A stretch of 64,000 bases of DNA from Deltaproteobacteria bacterium (lineage in GTDB: Bacteria > Desulfobacterota > Desulfobacteria > Desulfobacterales > ETH-SRB1). The DNA lies in assembly GCA_030272815.1 (NCBI GenBank), contig JAJSZT010000011.1, positions 1 to 64,000 of the forward strand, in the 5' to 3' direction. The translations under genes and the position numbers were made by a program. The notes beneath the pieces were generated by a model. It was given only the letters and a program-made list of their open reading frames with translations, ran no database searches and had not been told where the DNA came from. Below are positions 18,076 through 26,529 of this stretch, one piece after another (the first letter of the stretch is position 1; each line of letters starts with the position of its first letter).

Positions 18076-21000
18076 ATGAGTCACAAAATCAGAATAATAG
18101 GAGTATCACTTATAGCCTGTTGTCTTGTCTGTTTTGGATTGGGGACCGCCTTAGCTGTAAGTCTCAGCAACGGAGAGTATGAGGTGGTTGTCGCCATTGA
18201 TCCCACCATGCCCCATGCCGGAAATGAGACGATGATCAATGATATTGAGGATATGATGACCGACGCTTCTGAATACCTTCACACTGCTCTCCATCAACAA
18301 GCCATATTTGGCAAAGTCATTATACTTGTTCCAGATAGTTGGCCAGATGACCCATCGTATGCAGCCTCGGAAGGTGAAACCGTTGCGGGAGCGGATATTT
18401 TCATCGGAAACAATATCGGCTGCGGAGCATGTGCTTCACCTGGAAGAATACAGATTGACGATGGAAGCATGGCAGGTGATACAGTCGTTCATGAGTGGGG
18501 TCATTATCGATTCGGCCTCGGAGATGAATATTGCGATTATGTATACAAAAGCGGCGCATGGTATCAAGTTTACAAGACTTCTGCTGGATGGAATAGATGC
18601 ACCGCCCTCCAGGAAATCGAAAGGGACTGTGATGAGAGAGTACAGTCAGGGGCTGCCTGCAACACTACAAAAAACAACGTTAATGGCGCCAAGGCAAGCA
18701 TAATGCACCGTCAGTGGAACCCAGGTATAGATTCCTTTTGCGATGACAGTTCAGATGATAAATACAAGCACAACAGCACCGTCAATAATCATCAGAACAG
18801 GATTTGGAGTCGCAGAAGCACATGGTCTGTGATCGAAGCCCACTCCGATGGGTTTAAACACTCTGGGGGAACAACGATCACATACAAGGATCCTGTGTTC
18901 GAAACCAAAAAAGCTTCCAAAGCGGATATTGTGCTGGTCATCGATGTATCCGGTTCGATGGGATATTATGATCGAATCGATAATGCTGCAAGGGCTGCGA
19001 AAAACTTTGTAGATCGAACGGAGCAAGGCAGCTACGTGGCGGTAGTCAAATTCGATGACACTGCTACCCTTGAAAAAGGACTTACCGAGATAACAGATGA
19101 TGCCTCCAGAACTGCAATAAAAAACAAAATTCCTACTTCTGATTCCGATGGTACGACCAGTATCGGTGGGGGGATGCAAAAAGCCAAGGATGAGCTTGAT
19201 AGCAGCACATCTGGTCTTAATCAAGTTATGATGCTTTTAACCGACGGAGAGGAAAATACTTCTCCTATGATAGCGGATGTGTTGCCATCTATAGAAGCAT
19301 CGAACATCAAGGTCTATTGCATCGGATTAGGTGCCGCGTCCGATCCAAAATTACAAGACATTGCTGACAGTACTGGGGGCGTCTATTATTTTGCTCAAGA
19401 TGGAGACATCCAAGCACTGAATGAGGCTTACACCAGTGCAGCAATGCTAATTGCCAGTATACCCGGCAATACCGTTGCAAGTGAAACAAATGATATTCCT
19501 GCCAAAGGAACGGGTACTTTTTATGCTTTGATTGACAGTTCACTGGGACAAAACACCATTTTTACTTTTTCCGGTTCTGCCTCAGACATTGCAGATATCG
19601 AAGTTAATTTAGTAAAACCCGATAATACCGTTCTCAATTCAACCTATCCCGGTTACTCGAGGGATGACAGCCTGGGAATCATCATGTTCAGAATCGAGGG
19701 GATTGCGCAAAGCGGGAACTGGACAGCGCAAGTCATAAATTCGGACGTTGCAAGCGCGGAAGTTAATATGGAAGTAACCTCTTCCCGCGCGCCATCAGAG
19801 GCGGCCATAACCCTTTCCGCATCGCTCAGCGCAAACGCAGTGTCCTATCCCGAACCTTTAGCCATTTATGCATCACTTATCTCCACTGAGTCAATTATCG
19901 GGGCACATGTTTGGGCGGAGGTTTCTCCCCCAAGCGGCCCACCAGTTACAGTTCTGCTTTCGGACAACGGCCAAGGCGCCGATCGGTTTCAGCTCGACGG
20001 CATCTACTCCGGTTTTTTTACTCAATACGCCGGAAATGGACGATATTCAGTAAGAGTTTTGGCTGACAATGTCTATGACACAGCAGAGTTGGGTGCTCAG
20101 TTTAAAGATGGGCCGGGTATTCAATCGGATAAAAATTCTGTAATGATCCTGCCATATGATATTTTGACTACTGATGAATCAGGTATGGTTGCACGTGAAA
20201 TGAGCAATCAGGCCGCTGAATTAGGCTATAACTTTGAACGTGTGACAAGTGCAGGGGCTTTCGAGCTTTCAGCTTATGAGACAGGTGACAATATTGGTCC
20301 ATGTAAGGTCACAACGCTTAGCGTAATAAACATCGTCCAGGATCCGCCAGCCATTGTTTTGGGATGGATAGCCCCTGGAGATGACATGGACAATGGAAGT
20401 GCCACAAGTTACGATCTCAGATATTCAAAAATACCCATTGATGAGGCAAATTTTGGTAGTGCGAGTCAAGTGGAGGGCATGGATCCTCCGAAGACTTCTG
20501 GAGAAGAAGAGCAATATACTATCTTAGACTTGGATTGCAACACAGAGTACTACTTTGCCATAAAAGCAATTGATGAGGCCGGTAACAAATCTGAGATATC
20601 CAACGTTATAAGTGGGAAAATTGACGACACAACAGCGCCAACGCTGACCTGTCCACTGGATATGACTATTGAGTGCGACACTTCGACTGATCCAAGTAAT
20701 ACAGGATTTGCTACGGCCAGCGATAATTGCGAACCAGCGCCAACAGTTACTTATTCCGATGTTGAGTTGTCAGGCTCCTGTCCAGCGGAAAAGACCATCA
20801 CCCGGACCTGGACCGCTACCGATGATGCTGGAAACGTTAGTAGCTGCGTGCAGACCATCGAAGTGGTGGATACCACTGCCCCGGAAATCTCGTTTAACGC
20901 ACCGGCTACCATTATTCCGCCAGATGCGCCTATTTCGTTTACGGCCACGGCAACAGACAACTGCGACCCTGATCCGTCTATTGTAATAACTAGTTACGAC

Positions 21001-21198
21001 TGCTTCTTCCTTACTAAGAAAGGCAAGCGGATCGACAAGACAGAATCTTGTGTGGTCAGCATAGCAGATGATACAATTACGATATTGGATTCAGGAGGTA
21101 TTGATACCCATATCGAATGGGGTAGTCGCGCCACCGATAGTTGTGGAAATGAAGCTGAAGAAACCTTCGAAACGCTTGTGGTCAATCCGGCGCAATAG
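18076..21198 (+). CDS. CLCA-like secreted metalloprotease with VWA domain
   Basis: 1040 aa. A signal peptide (about 5-27) is followed by an N-terminal CLCA-type zinc metalloprotease domain with HEWGHYRFGLGDEY (HExxH at 139-143), directly comparable to the HEWAH...DEY of animal CLCA proteins. A VWA domain (about 283-455) carries the metal-ion site DVSGSM (from 290) and later LLTDGEE. A beta-sandwich (about 575-670) contains DGIYSGFFTQYAGNGRYSV. A FnIII domain (about 745-850) has GWIAPGDDMDNGSATSYDLR and YYFAIKAIDEAGNKSEISN. The C-terminus has HYR-like repeats (TWTATDDAGNVSSCVQTIEV). This order matches animal CLCA1. Those proteins cleave themselves, so the bacterial one may as well. A terminator follows. 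Confidence 0.88.
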   Translation: MSHKIRIIGVSLIACCLVCFGLGTALAVSLSNGEYEVVVAIDPTMPHAGNETMINDIEDMMTDASEYLHTALHQQAIFGKVIILVPDSWPDDPSYAASEGETVAGADIFIGNNIGCGACASPGRIQIDDGSMAGDTVVHEWGHYRFGLGDEYCDYVYKSGAWYQVYKTSAGWNRCTALQEIERDCDERVQSGAACNTTKNNVNGAKASIMHRQWNPGIDSFCDDSSDDKYKHNSTVNNHQNRIWSRRSTWSVIEAHSDGFKHSGGTTITYKDPVFETKKASKADIVLVIDVSGSMGYYDRIDNAARAAKNFVDRTEQGSYVAVVKFDDTATLEKGLTEITDDASRTAIKNKIPTSDSDGTTSIGGGMQKAKDELDSSTSGLNQVMMLLTDGEENTSPMIADVLPSIEASNIKVYCIGLGAASDPKLQDIADSTGGVYYFAQDGDIQALNEAYTSAAMLIASIPGNTVASETNDIPAKGTGTFYALIDSSLGQNTIFTFSGSASDIADIEVNLVKPDNTVLNSTYPGYSRDDSLGIIMFRIEGIAQSGNWTAQVINSDVASAEVNMEVTSSRAPSEAAITLSASLSANAVSYPEPLAIYASLISTESIIGAHVWAEVSPPSGPPVTVLLSDNGQGADRFQLDGIYSGFFTQYAGNGRYSVRVLADNVYDTAELGAQFKDGPGIQSDKNSVMILPYDILTTDESGMVAREMSNQAAELGYNFERVTSAGAFELSAYETGDNIGPCKVTTLSVINIVQDPPAIVLGWIAPGDDMDNGSATSYDLRYSKIPIDEANFGSASQVEGMDPPKTSGEEEQYTILDLDCNTEYYFAIKAIDEAGNKSEISNVISGKIDDTTAPTLTCPLDMTIECDTSTDPSNTGFATASDNCEPAPTVTYSDVELSGSCPAEKTITRTWTATDDAGNVSSCVQTIEVVDTTAPEISFNAPATIIPPDAPISFTATATDNCDPDPSIVITSYDCFFLTKKGKRIDKTESCVVSIADDTITILDSGGIDTHIEWGSRATDSCGNEAEETFETLVVNPAQ

Positions 21199-21229
21199 TA
21201 AATTAGTGCTTCTTTAAATCGCTTAATTA

Positions 21230-21263
21230 AAGGCAGGGACAGCAATGGCCCTGCCTTCTCTTT
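21230..21263 (+). terminator. Terminator after the CLCA-like gene
   Basis: AAGGCAGGG, loop ACAGCAATGG, CCCTGCCTT, then CTCTTTCTT. Perfect 9-bp stem 31 bases after the stop codon. The following stretch, 21264-21570, shows no supported gene. Confidence 0.8.
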
Positions 21264-21573
21264 CTTGAATCTGGGGTCAAACCTTGATTATTATAATAAG
21301 AAAATGTGAGACTCGGACCGGAATCTTCCAGATCAACATTGACACATTCTTAACTACTTGATATTATTTAATGTTATTTTTTTAGGGTAAAGCCTGCGGG
21401 ACGCTCATTAGTTTATAAGTTTCTGTTTTTAGACCACAGTTGAATGAAGTTTTGGGTGTTGGGCTTTTTGGAGAAGCAGTTTTGGGCTTTGAGTTGACAA
21501 ATACTTTTGCTGGTTGCTGTACCTCCAGAGGGGACGCTGATGATTTGTGACCTTATGGGTTGCAATAGGGACG

Positions 21574-21962
21574 TTATTCAACCCAGTTTTCCAGATGCAG
21601 ACCAACAATTCTTTCAAATTCTTTAGTATTGTTGGTCACCAATGTCATGTCCCGTGATCTGGCCAAACCTGCTATAAGTAGATCATAAGGACCAATCGGC
21701 ATTCCTTTCTTTTCAAGTTGTACGCGAATAGTTGCGGCTTCTATAGCAGAGGAACGATCTAAGTTAATAAGGTTCAATGGCAGAAGAAATTTGGCAAGGG
21801 CATCCTCGGAACGTTGCCGGTATTCGCTTTTTTCGACCCCATATTCAAGTTCGAACAGAGTGATTGTGGAGATTGCGACATCCTTCGGTGAATGTTGCCT
21901 AAATCGCTCAAGAACCTCCGATGGGCGTTTTTTAATGGGCTATAGACTTTCAGATAGTGCAT
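21574..21962 (-). pseudogene. VapC-type PIN toxin, N-terminus destroyed
   Basis: The PIN-domain body is intact in one frame: LERFRQHSPKDVAIS, ELEYGVEKSEYRQRSEDALA, then GPYDLLIAGLARSRDMTLVT with the C-terminal catalytic Asp and TNNTKEFERI. The expected N-terminus after ATG CAC (a YLLDTNxC-type motif with the first catalytic Asp) is missing. In its place lies TATCTGAAAGTCTATA (plus 21941-21956), exactly the end of the 106-bp repeat family, and the ATG now reads out of frame with the body. The ATG overlaps the vapB stop as TGATG, the usual vapBC coupling. Almost certainly inactive. Confidence 0.85.
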
Positions 21963-22192
21963 CAAAAAGACTCCCTCTTCTGCATGGCAGGCTGATTACG
22001 TCCGTCTTTCATAAAATCTTCCGGAAATTCACCGAGAGATTCAAACAACGAGTCCCATGTCGTTTCTATGGGCTCCAGTATAACCTGGCTGCCTTTTTTG
22101 AATATTTTTACCTCATTACCAGGAATTCTGAATGCCTTGGGCAGCCTTACTGCTTGAGAACTGCCATTCTGAAATAATTTTGCTGTTTCCAT
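21962..22192 (-). CDS. vapB: VapB-type antitoxin
   Basis: 76 aa. An AbrB/SpoVT-type swapped-hairpin DNA-binding domain at the N-terminus: AKLFQNGSSQAVRLPKAFRI, PGNEVKIFKKGSQVILEP. The C-terminal tail (SLFESLGEFPEDFM) would bind and neutralise the VapC toxin. The ATG at 22192 has AGGAGAGGTGATAAA in front; the frame is open further upstream but without a ribosome site. Its partner toxin gene is broken, so it is an orphan antitoxin that may still repress its own promoter. Confidence 0.85.
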   Translation of the reverse strand: METAKLFQNGSSQAVRLPKAFRIPGNEVKIFKKGSQVILEPIETTWDSLFESLGEFPEDFMKDGRNQPAMQKRESF

Positions 22193-22366
22193 TTTATCAC
22201 CTCTCCTTGTCGTATATATTTTTAAAATATACACCAATAATCTAAAAGTCAATTGGAATCGGGTGAATTCAACTTCAAAGTGCACCACGTAAAATTATAG
22301 TTGGACATGATGTGTATTCTGGTAGTGTGAGAAGAGCAACCAACCCACACACAGAAGGAGCACACC

Positions 22367-22494
22367 ATGTCCTATTCGCACTTAACACTTCAGGAGCGTT
22401 AGTGTTCAGCTATCATTTAGTTCTTTACGGTCTGAGCTACCGTGAGATTGGTCGACGACTTAATCGGCACCAGAAAACTATGGGCTGCATATGA
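22367..22494 (+). pseudogene. IS30-family transposase fragment
   Basis: The first codons read SYSHLTLQER, then a stop. In another frame GLSYREIGRRLNRHQKTM follows, the N-terminal helix-turn-helix of IS30 transposases. Only this short 5' piece is left, with stops and a frame change. No intact inverted repeats seen. Confidence 0.75.
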
Positions 22495-22607
22495 AACAAA
22501 GGAAAGGTTTTTTGCAAAAGATGCTATGGTACCAGTACGTAATAAAACGTAACATTAATTTTATGGTTTTAGGAGGTGATAGCGATTTTCCCAGATTATT
22601 GGACGCA

Positions 22608-22889
22608 TTAATACCCGACGTCTGTTAGTAACCGTTCACGGTTTACAGTTATCGGTTCAGGGTTGAAAAAAACAGAATGAGCTGGGGTCGCATCATAATT
22701 ATTAACTATCGAGAGTGGGGCGTTATGCGGAATCGTGATCAGGATGAAGGGATCTTCTATGGTGAGGGTGGCCCGGAATGAGCGGGTGATTCGTATGGAA
22801 TAGATGGGATTTCCCTTTCGGGTTTTTGTGATCTTTATTTTTTCCATGTTAAGCCCGGAAGAGCGCCTGATAGGTTGAGTTTTTGACAT
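22608..22889 (-). CDS. Hypothetical 93-aa protein
   Basis: Starts 12 bases after the end of the PIN-domain gene on the same strand. Basic N-terminus (MEKIKITKTRKGNPIYSIRI at about 15-34), then a beta-rich stretch (FRATLTIEDPFILITIPHNA). An ATG at 22847 could be the true start (79 aa); neither start has a clear ribosome site. No family recognised. It could be a real downstream gene of the toxin-antitoxin pair or chance. Confidence 0.35.
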   Translation of the reverse strand: MSKTQPIRRSSGLNMEKIKITKTRKGNPIYSIRITRSFRATLTIEDPFILITIPHNAPLSIVNNYDATPAHSVFFNPEPITVNRERLLTDVGY

Positions 22890-22901
22890 ACGTCTGGAAC
22901 T

Positions 22902-23427
22902 CTAGGCGAGAGATGGGGATGAGGCCTCAGGTTTGAATACCACAATGCCATCGATGTCATCGAAATCATCATCACGAGTAGCAATCGCTGGGAGCCCATA
23001 ACGTCTGATAAGGGCAGTGTTGATGGCATCGTTTGGAAGCAAATTATAGCGTTCTGTCATGTCGTAAGATGTCCTCAAGACGGCGTTGTTAATGGAGAGA
23101 ATCTTAAAGATAGTAAACAATGTCTGTGGCTTTGGGAAGTCGACTTCTTTGGTAACTCCACGGTGCCGCTTAATGTAATCCAAAACCTTTTTTGGAGCTA
23201 TTTTCTTATTCGCTATGACCCAGAATCGAAGATATAGAAACAATGTCTCAGTCAGAAATGACCGTCGGAGAAGTAAATCCCGTTACGCTCTTTTCCTCGA
23301 CACGCCTTAGAAAGTTTCGGCAAGATACACCATAAATCTCATCCTCCAGCAGATGATATATTAACACATTGGTATCTACAAAGATGGATATCCCTTCTGG
23401 AGCATCGTCGAGAGGCTTACTCTCCAT
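22902..23427 (-). pseudogene. PIN-domain (VapC-like) toxin, frameshifted
   Basis: From ATG 23427 the frame reads a PIN N-terminus with the catalytic Asp, GISIFVDTNVLIYHLLEDE, then TGFTSPTVIS before a stop near 23253. The rest continues in another frame: FLYLRFWVIANKKIAPKKVL and the C-terminal PIN motif NDAINTALIRRYGLPAIATR followed by DDDFDDIDGI. One base gained or lost joins both. The start overlaps the stop of the antitoxin gene upstream, as in vapBC pairs. Inactive unless the shift is a sequencing error or is bypassed. Confidence 0.8.
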
Positions 23428-23635
23428 ATTTTGCCTGTTCGATCACTTGTTCGATAAGCTTATGGTCTTTTATGGGAAGGGCCGCAAATGTTTCTTCGGT
23501 GATATTTTTGAGTCGTTTGTTGCGGCGAGCCTTAAATCGTTTAAGACCAAGTTCTATAACTTCTTCCAGCTCTTCCTGACTTGCGGGAAGTGTTCGTGCT
23601 AATCGTGTGGGAATTTCTATGTTAATTGCGGCCAT
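23417..23635 (-). CDS. Antitoxin partner of the frameshifted PIN gene
   Basis: 72 aa. N-terminus AAINIEIPTRLARTLPASQE followed by EEVIELGLKRFKARRNKRLK, a pattern of short antitoxins paired with PIN toxins. The C-terminal helix (LPIKDHKLIEQVIEQAKYGE) probably contacts the toxin. The ATG at 23635 has AGGGAGATT 14 bases upstream; the longer open frame above it has no site. Its stop overlaps the toxin ATG by 11 bases. Family assignment is by context and general look only. Confidence 0.65.
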   Translation of the reverse strand: MAAINIEIPTRLARTLPASQEELEEVIELGLKRFKARRNKRLKNITEETFAALPIKDHKLIEQVIEQAKYGE

Positions 23636-23824
23636 TTTGTTAACAATCTCCCTTTGCTGTGATTTACGGATACAAAATACTTTTAATATTTTGAAGTTAA
23701 GATCCCCATGAATAAAGGGTTTTGGAAAACTGAAAACGAATTTTACCATGACTTTTGAATAGGATACCCCAAATGCTTGTCGTAAAAAAGCATACTGACT
23801 TGATAACAAAAGGGTTGTTAAAAT

Positions 23825-23998
23825 TCAGTCGAGGTATTTCAGGTGAGCCATCTCCTGCACTTTCTGCTTTGACTTGGCAAAGTCTACAAAGGCTTGAGCG
23901 GTTTTCTGCTCCAGGGAAGACCGTACTTTATTGACGTCCTCTTTTGAGGATAGCAGATTCTTTACCTTCTTCATTTTAAGCTTTTTTAATGAGTTCAT
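23825..23998 (-). CDS. Small basic 57-aa protein, function unknown
   Basis: Starts LKKLKMKKVKNLLSSKEDV, then an amphipathic helix TAQAFVDFAKSKQKVQEMAH. A CGAGG ribosome site lies 8 bases before the ATG. The pattern is Lys-rich and probably helical. It sits between the folE2 gene and the PIN/antitoxin pair on the same strand; it may belong to the latter. No family recognised. Confidence 0.5.
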   Translation of the reverse strand: MNSLKKLKMKKVKNLLSSKEDVNKVRSSLEQKTAQAFVDFAKSKQKVQEMAHLKYLD

Positions 23999-24081
23999 CT
24001 CATACCTCGAAAAGATTGTTCACATAATAATGATATGAAATAATTTCGTCCGTGTCAACGGCTTATTAGAAGTAAAGATGC

Positions 24082-25026
24082 TCAAATAGTTATCACTTTC
24101 AGGATTTCGCCCATTGTTGTCTTTATGCTGCATTGCACATCGTGATTATGAATACTTTCTAAACTGTATGATTCTATTTTAACAAAAACGGACTCTGGAA
24201 GAAAGTCGCCAAACCTTATACCAACTTCCTTTGCCGTTTCTCTTGCAGTATCCTCGACAAACTGTGGTGCATTATGAGCCAAAAGGACAAGTTCAGCTTC
24301 ATCGGGACGTTTCAACAGGTCATATGTTGAATGAAGAGATGATTTAAGGCATAATATAAGTTCCTCATAAGTAGGCCTGGCCCTATCTCTTTCAATTGTA
24401 AGCCAGGTTATCGATCTCTGAGTATGTGTCGGCAATGGCATCCATTCACTTTTTCCTGAAAGAACACGGTTGTATGCCTGGGTACAAGGGCATGCGGTAA
24501 TATGAGTTAATCCTGCGCCTGTCAAAATTTTACAAACAGATTCTTTTCTTTTCATAAGCTCTGCAATTGCACAAATCTGTATAGAATCCATCGAGCTTAA
24601 GCGTGTCGCCGGTGCCTTCTGAACCATTGGAATCCTGCCGAAAAGTTTTACAAAAGCCTTTGAACATTTCTGTCCACTTTGAACGGATTTAACAAGATTT
24701 TCTGCGTACTCTGCAATATCAACAAAACTTTTATTATAAAGCTCCGCTATTGCCTTCTCAATTCTTGACATATGAATTCCTCGAATCGAAGAAGGCAAAT
24801 CTACCTTAACATCTGTCTCAAACGGTATTTTACCCTGCGGCAAATTTATCCATACTGTCTTTTTGCATATGCCGACATCATTTATCGGCAGAGAGAAAGA
24901 AGGTTTCTGTTCTGGAATATCTATGCATGTTTTAAGCGCACGTCTGTGTTCTGAGCCAGGGATTAAAGTCTCTATATCATCCCCTGATTTCTTAGAGCCA
25001 CGTAAAACTCCTGAAAAGTCCTCCAT
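24082..25026 (-). CDS. folE2: GTP cyclohydrolase FolE2 (type IB)
   Basis: 314 aa. Converts GTP to 7,8-dihydroneopterin triphosphate, the entry to folate and deazapurine (queuosine) synthesis, using a metal other than obligate zinc. Family signatures: VDLPSSIRGIHMSRIEKAI, the metal-binding Cys motif ITACPCTQAYNR, THTQRSITWLTIE, and the C-terminal KIESYSLESIHNHDVQCSIK. Last gene of a minus-strand cluster; it overlaps the GT2 gene by 55 bases, so the two are tightly coupled. AGAGGGTAAACA precedes the ATG. A 22-base remnant of the ACT-like gene lies just beyond its stop (24061-24082). Confidence 0.92.
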   Translation of the reverse strand: MEDFSGVLRGSKKSGDDIETLIPGSEHRRALKTCIDIPEQKPSFSLPINDVGICKKTVWINLPQGKIPFETDVKVDLPSSIRGIHMSRIEKAIAELYNKSFVDIAEYAENLVKSVQSGQKCSKAFVKLFGRIPMVQKAPATRLSSMDSIQICAIAELMKRKESVCKILTGAGLTHITACPCTQAYNRVLSGKSEWMPLPTHTQRSITWLTIERDRARPTYEELILCLKSSLHSTYDLLKRPDEAELVLLAHNAPQFVEDTARETAKEVGIRFGDFLPESVFVKIESYSLESIHNHDVQCSIKTTMGEILKVITI

Positions 25027-25775
25027 TGTTTACCCTCTTTAATCACAATCTGTTTTGCACGGTCAATAAACTCAAAATTATTGGAATCAAATCGTTCAAT
25101 TGAAGCTAAAACCTCCCTGATAATTTCAAGCGTATTAAGAATCTTTCTATAAATTTCATTTTTACAGCATAGGCTTCCTTCATGTAAGTGCCTTATAGTT
25201 ATAACTCGCTGCGTAAAAGCAAATGGAAATTTACTGCTTAACTTTAGAAAAAAAGCCCAATCCTCACCTAGCATATGAGAATCGAATCCCCCTGCTTCTT
25301 CAAAAGCTTTTCTTGTTACCGCTACTGAAGAAGGAACCATGGAACACCATCTGGAAAGATCATAGAAACAGTCATAATAACCTCCTGTAACATTTTCCGG
25401 AATCATGAACTCACCGCCGTTAACCTGATCTACTGTCCTGGTAACACCATATGCTACTTCAAATCCTTTATCAATTAACATTGATAAGTTATTGGCATGA
25501 CCTGGCAACCATTCGTCATCTGAATCAAGAAACATAAGTTTATCCCATGACGCTGCCTCAACACCGGCATTCCTTGCAGGCCCTGGACCAAGTCCCTTAG
25601 TCTTTACAATCTTAACAAAAGGATAGGTTCTTTTAACCAGTTCAAAAGTATTATCAATCGATCCGTCGTCAACAACTACTATCTCAATCTCATCGGAATC
25701 CTGATCAATAACACTATCAATGGCTCTTTTTAATAGATTACATCTGTCTCTGGTTGGAATTATGCAGCTTATCAT
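24972..25775 (-). CDS. Family 2 glycosyltransferase
   Basis: 267 aa. Inverting GT-A fold enzyme: MISCIIPTRDRCNLLKRAID, IEIVVVDDGSIDNT, GPGPARNAGVEAA and the metal-binding DxD in KLMFLDSDDEWLP. Later LGEDWAFFLKLSSKFPFAFT matches the ED-type catalytic region. The tail (GKQWRTFQEFYVALRNQG) is short with no membrane segment, so it is probably soluble. It lies between the PP-loop gene (7-base gap) and folE2 (overlap). That setting suggests the acceptor may be a small molecule of the same pathway rather than cell-surface sugar, but this is inference. Confidence 0.85.
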   Translation of the reverse strand: MISCIIPTRDRCNLLKRAIDSVIDQDSDEIEIVVVDDGSIDNTFELVKRTYPFVKIVKTKGLGPGPARNAGVEAASWDKLMFLDSDDEWLPGHANNLSMLIDKGFEVAYGVTRTVDQVNGGEFMIPENVTGGYYDCFYDLSRWCSMVPSSVAVTRKAFEEAGGFDSHMLGEDWAFFLKLSSKFPFAFTQRVITIRHLHEGSLCCKNEIYRKILNTLEIIREVLASIERFDSNNFEFIDRAKQIVIKEGKQWRTFQEFYVALRNQGMI

Positions 25776-25782
25776 TGGACTA

Positions 25783-26529
25783 TCATGTCATTTCAGAATG
25801 GAAACACTTGGCCGAGTCCTTTAATCTCCCTTCAAGCCTGCTCTCAATATATTTATTCACAATAGGGATCATATCATCTAAATAAATTTCTATCTCCTTT
25901 TCAGTTGCAGTTGTCCGGGTTTGTGAAAAAAGGCATTTTCTCTCCCCTCCACCAGTTGAAGGGAGACCGTGGTCTTCAAGAAAATGTCTTGTAATCATTT
26001 CCTCATCAAAATCATTATAAACCGGAAAGCGGGTTATTATGCCAAACGATTCTGAAAAAGAAGAAATTCTTGTCATAAATGTTTTGCTCTGTTCAGGAAA
26101 ATATGATTGTTTTTTTGCATAACCTGCAAGAAGGAGGGGAATACAATATTCTACGCAATATATAATTGCACGAGCATGCATTGCCAGTTTGCAGGCAACA
26201 CATACAAGATTCTTACTGTTATACTTAGGCATAAGCTCTTCATACTTATCGAGCCATAACTCCTGAAAAAGCCTTCCCATATCAAGTTCGACAAAATTGG
26301 ACTGCGTCAAGGCCTCATTTGAAGGTACTTGTGACTTTAATATTTTCTCAGCCATTTTAAATCTATTTATTGTAAATGTTGGGAACCGAGACATGCCATT
26401 AAGCATGCAAAGCAGGTGTATCACACGTGGAGAAGGAATATCGGGATGTTTTCTAACTGCAGCTAAAGTATAAAGAGAAAGCGAATCAGTCCCTCCGGAA
26501 AAAAGAATGGCAAGGTCTTGTTTAATCAT
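25783..26529 (-). CDS. PP-loop ATPase of unknown substrate
   Basis: 248 aa. The N-terminal ATP-pyrophosphatase motif LAILFSGGTDSLSLYTLAA is clear. This fold activates carbonyl groups by adenylation in QueC, TtcA, ThiI and relatives. Cysteines lie in NLVCVACKLAMHARAIIYC and GGGERKCLFSQTRT and could bind zinc or take part in catalysis. It does not match QueC closely (SGGTDS instead of SGGLDS; cysteine spacing differs). Its ATG overlaps the stop of the RibD-C gene as ATGA and has GAGGAAAG upstream, so translation is coupled. With FolE2 in the same operon, a role in a pterin or deazapurine pathway is plausible. Confidence 0.75.
   Translation of the reverse strand: MIKQDLAILFSGGTDSLSLYTLAAVRKHPDIPSPRVIHLLCMLNGMSRFPTFTINRFKMAEKILKSQVPSNEALTQSNFVELDMGRLFQELWLDKYEELMPKYNSKNLVCVACKLAMHARAIIYCVEYCIPLLLAGYAKKQSYFPEQSKTFMTRISSFSESFGIITRFPVYNDFDEEMITRHFLEDHGLPSTGGGERKCLFSQTRTTATEKEIEIYLDDMIPIVNKYIESRLEGRLKDSAKCFHSEMT

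Noticed and set aside
25783-26529. PP-loop protein as QueC
   Set aside because: The PP-loop is SGGTDS and the Cys spacing is not that of QueC; no other queuosine genes adjacent.
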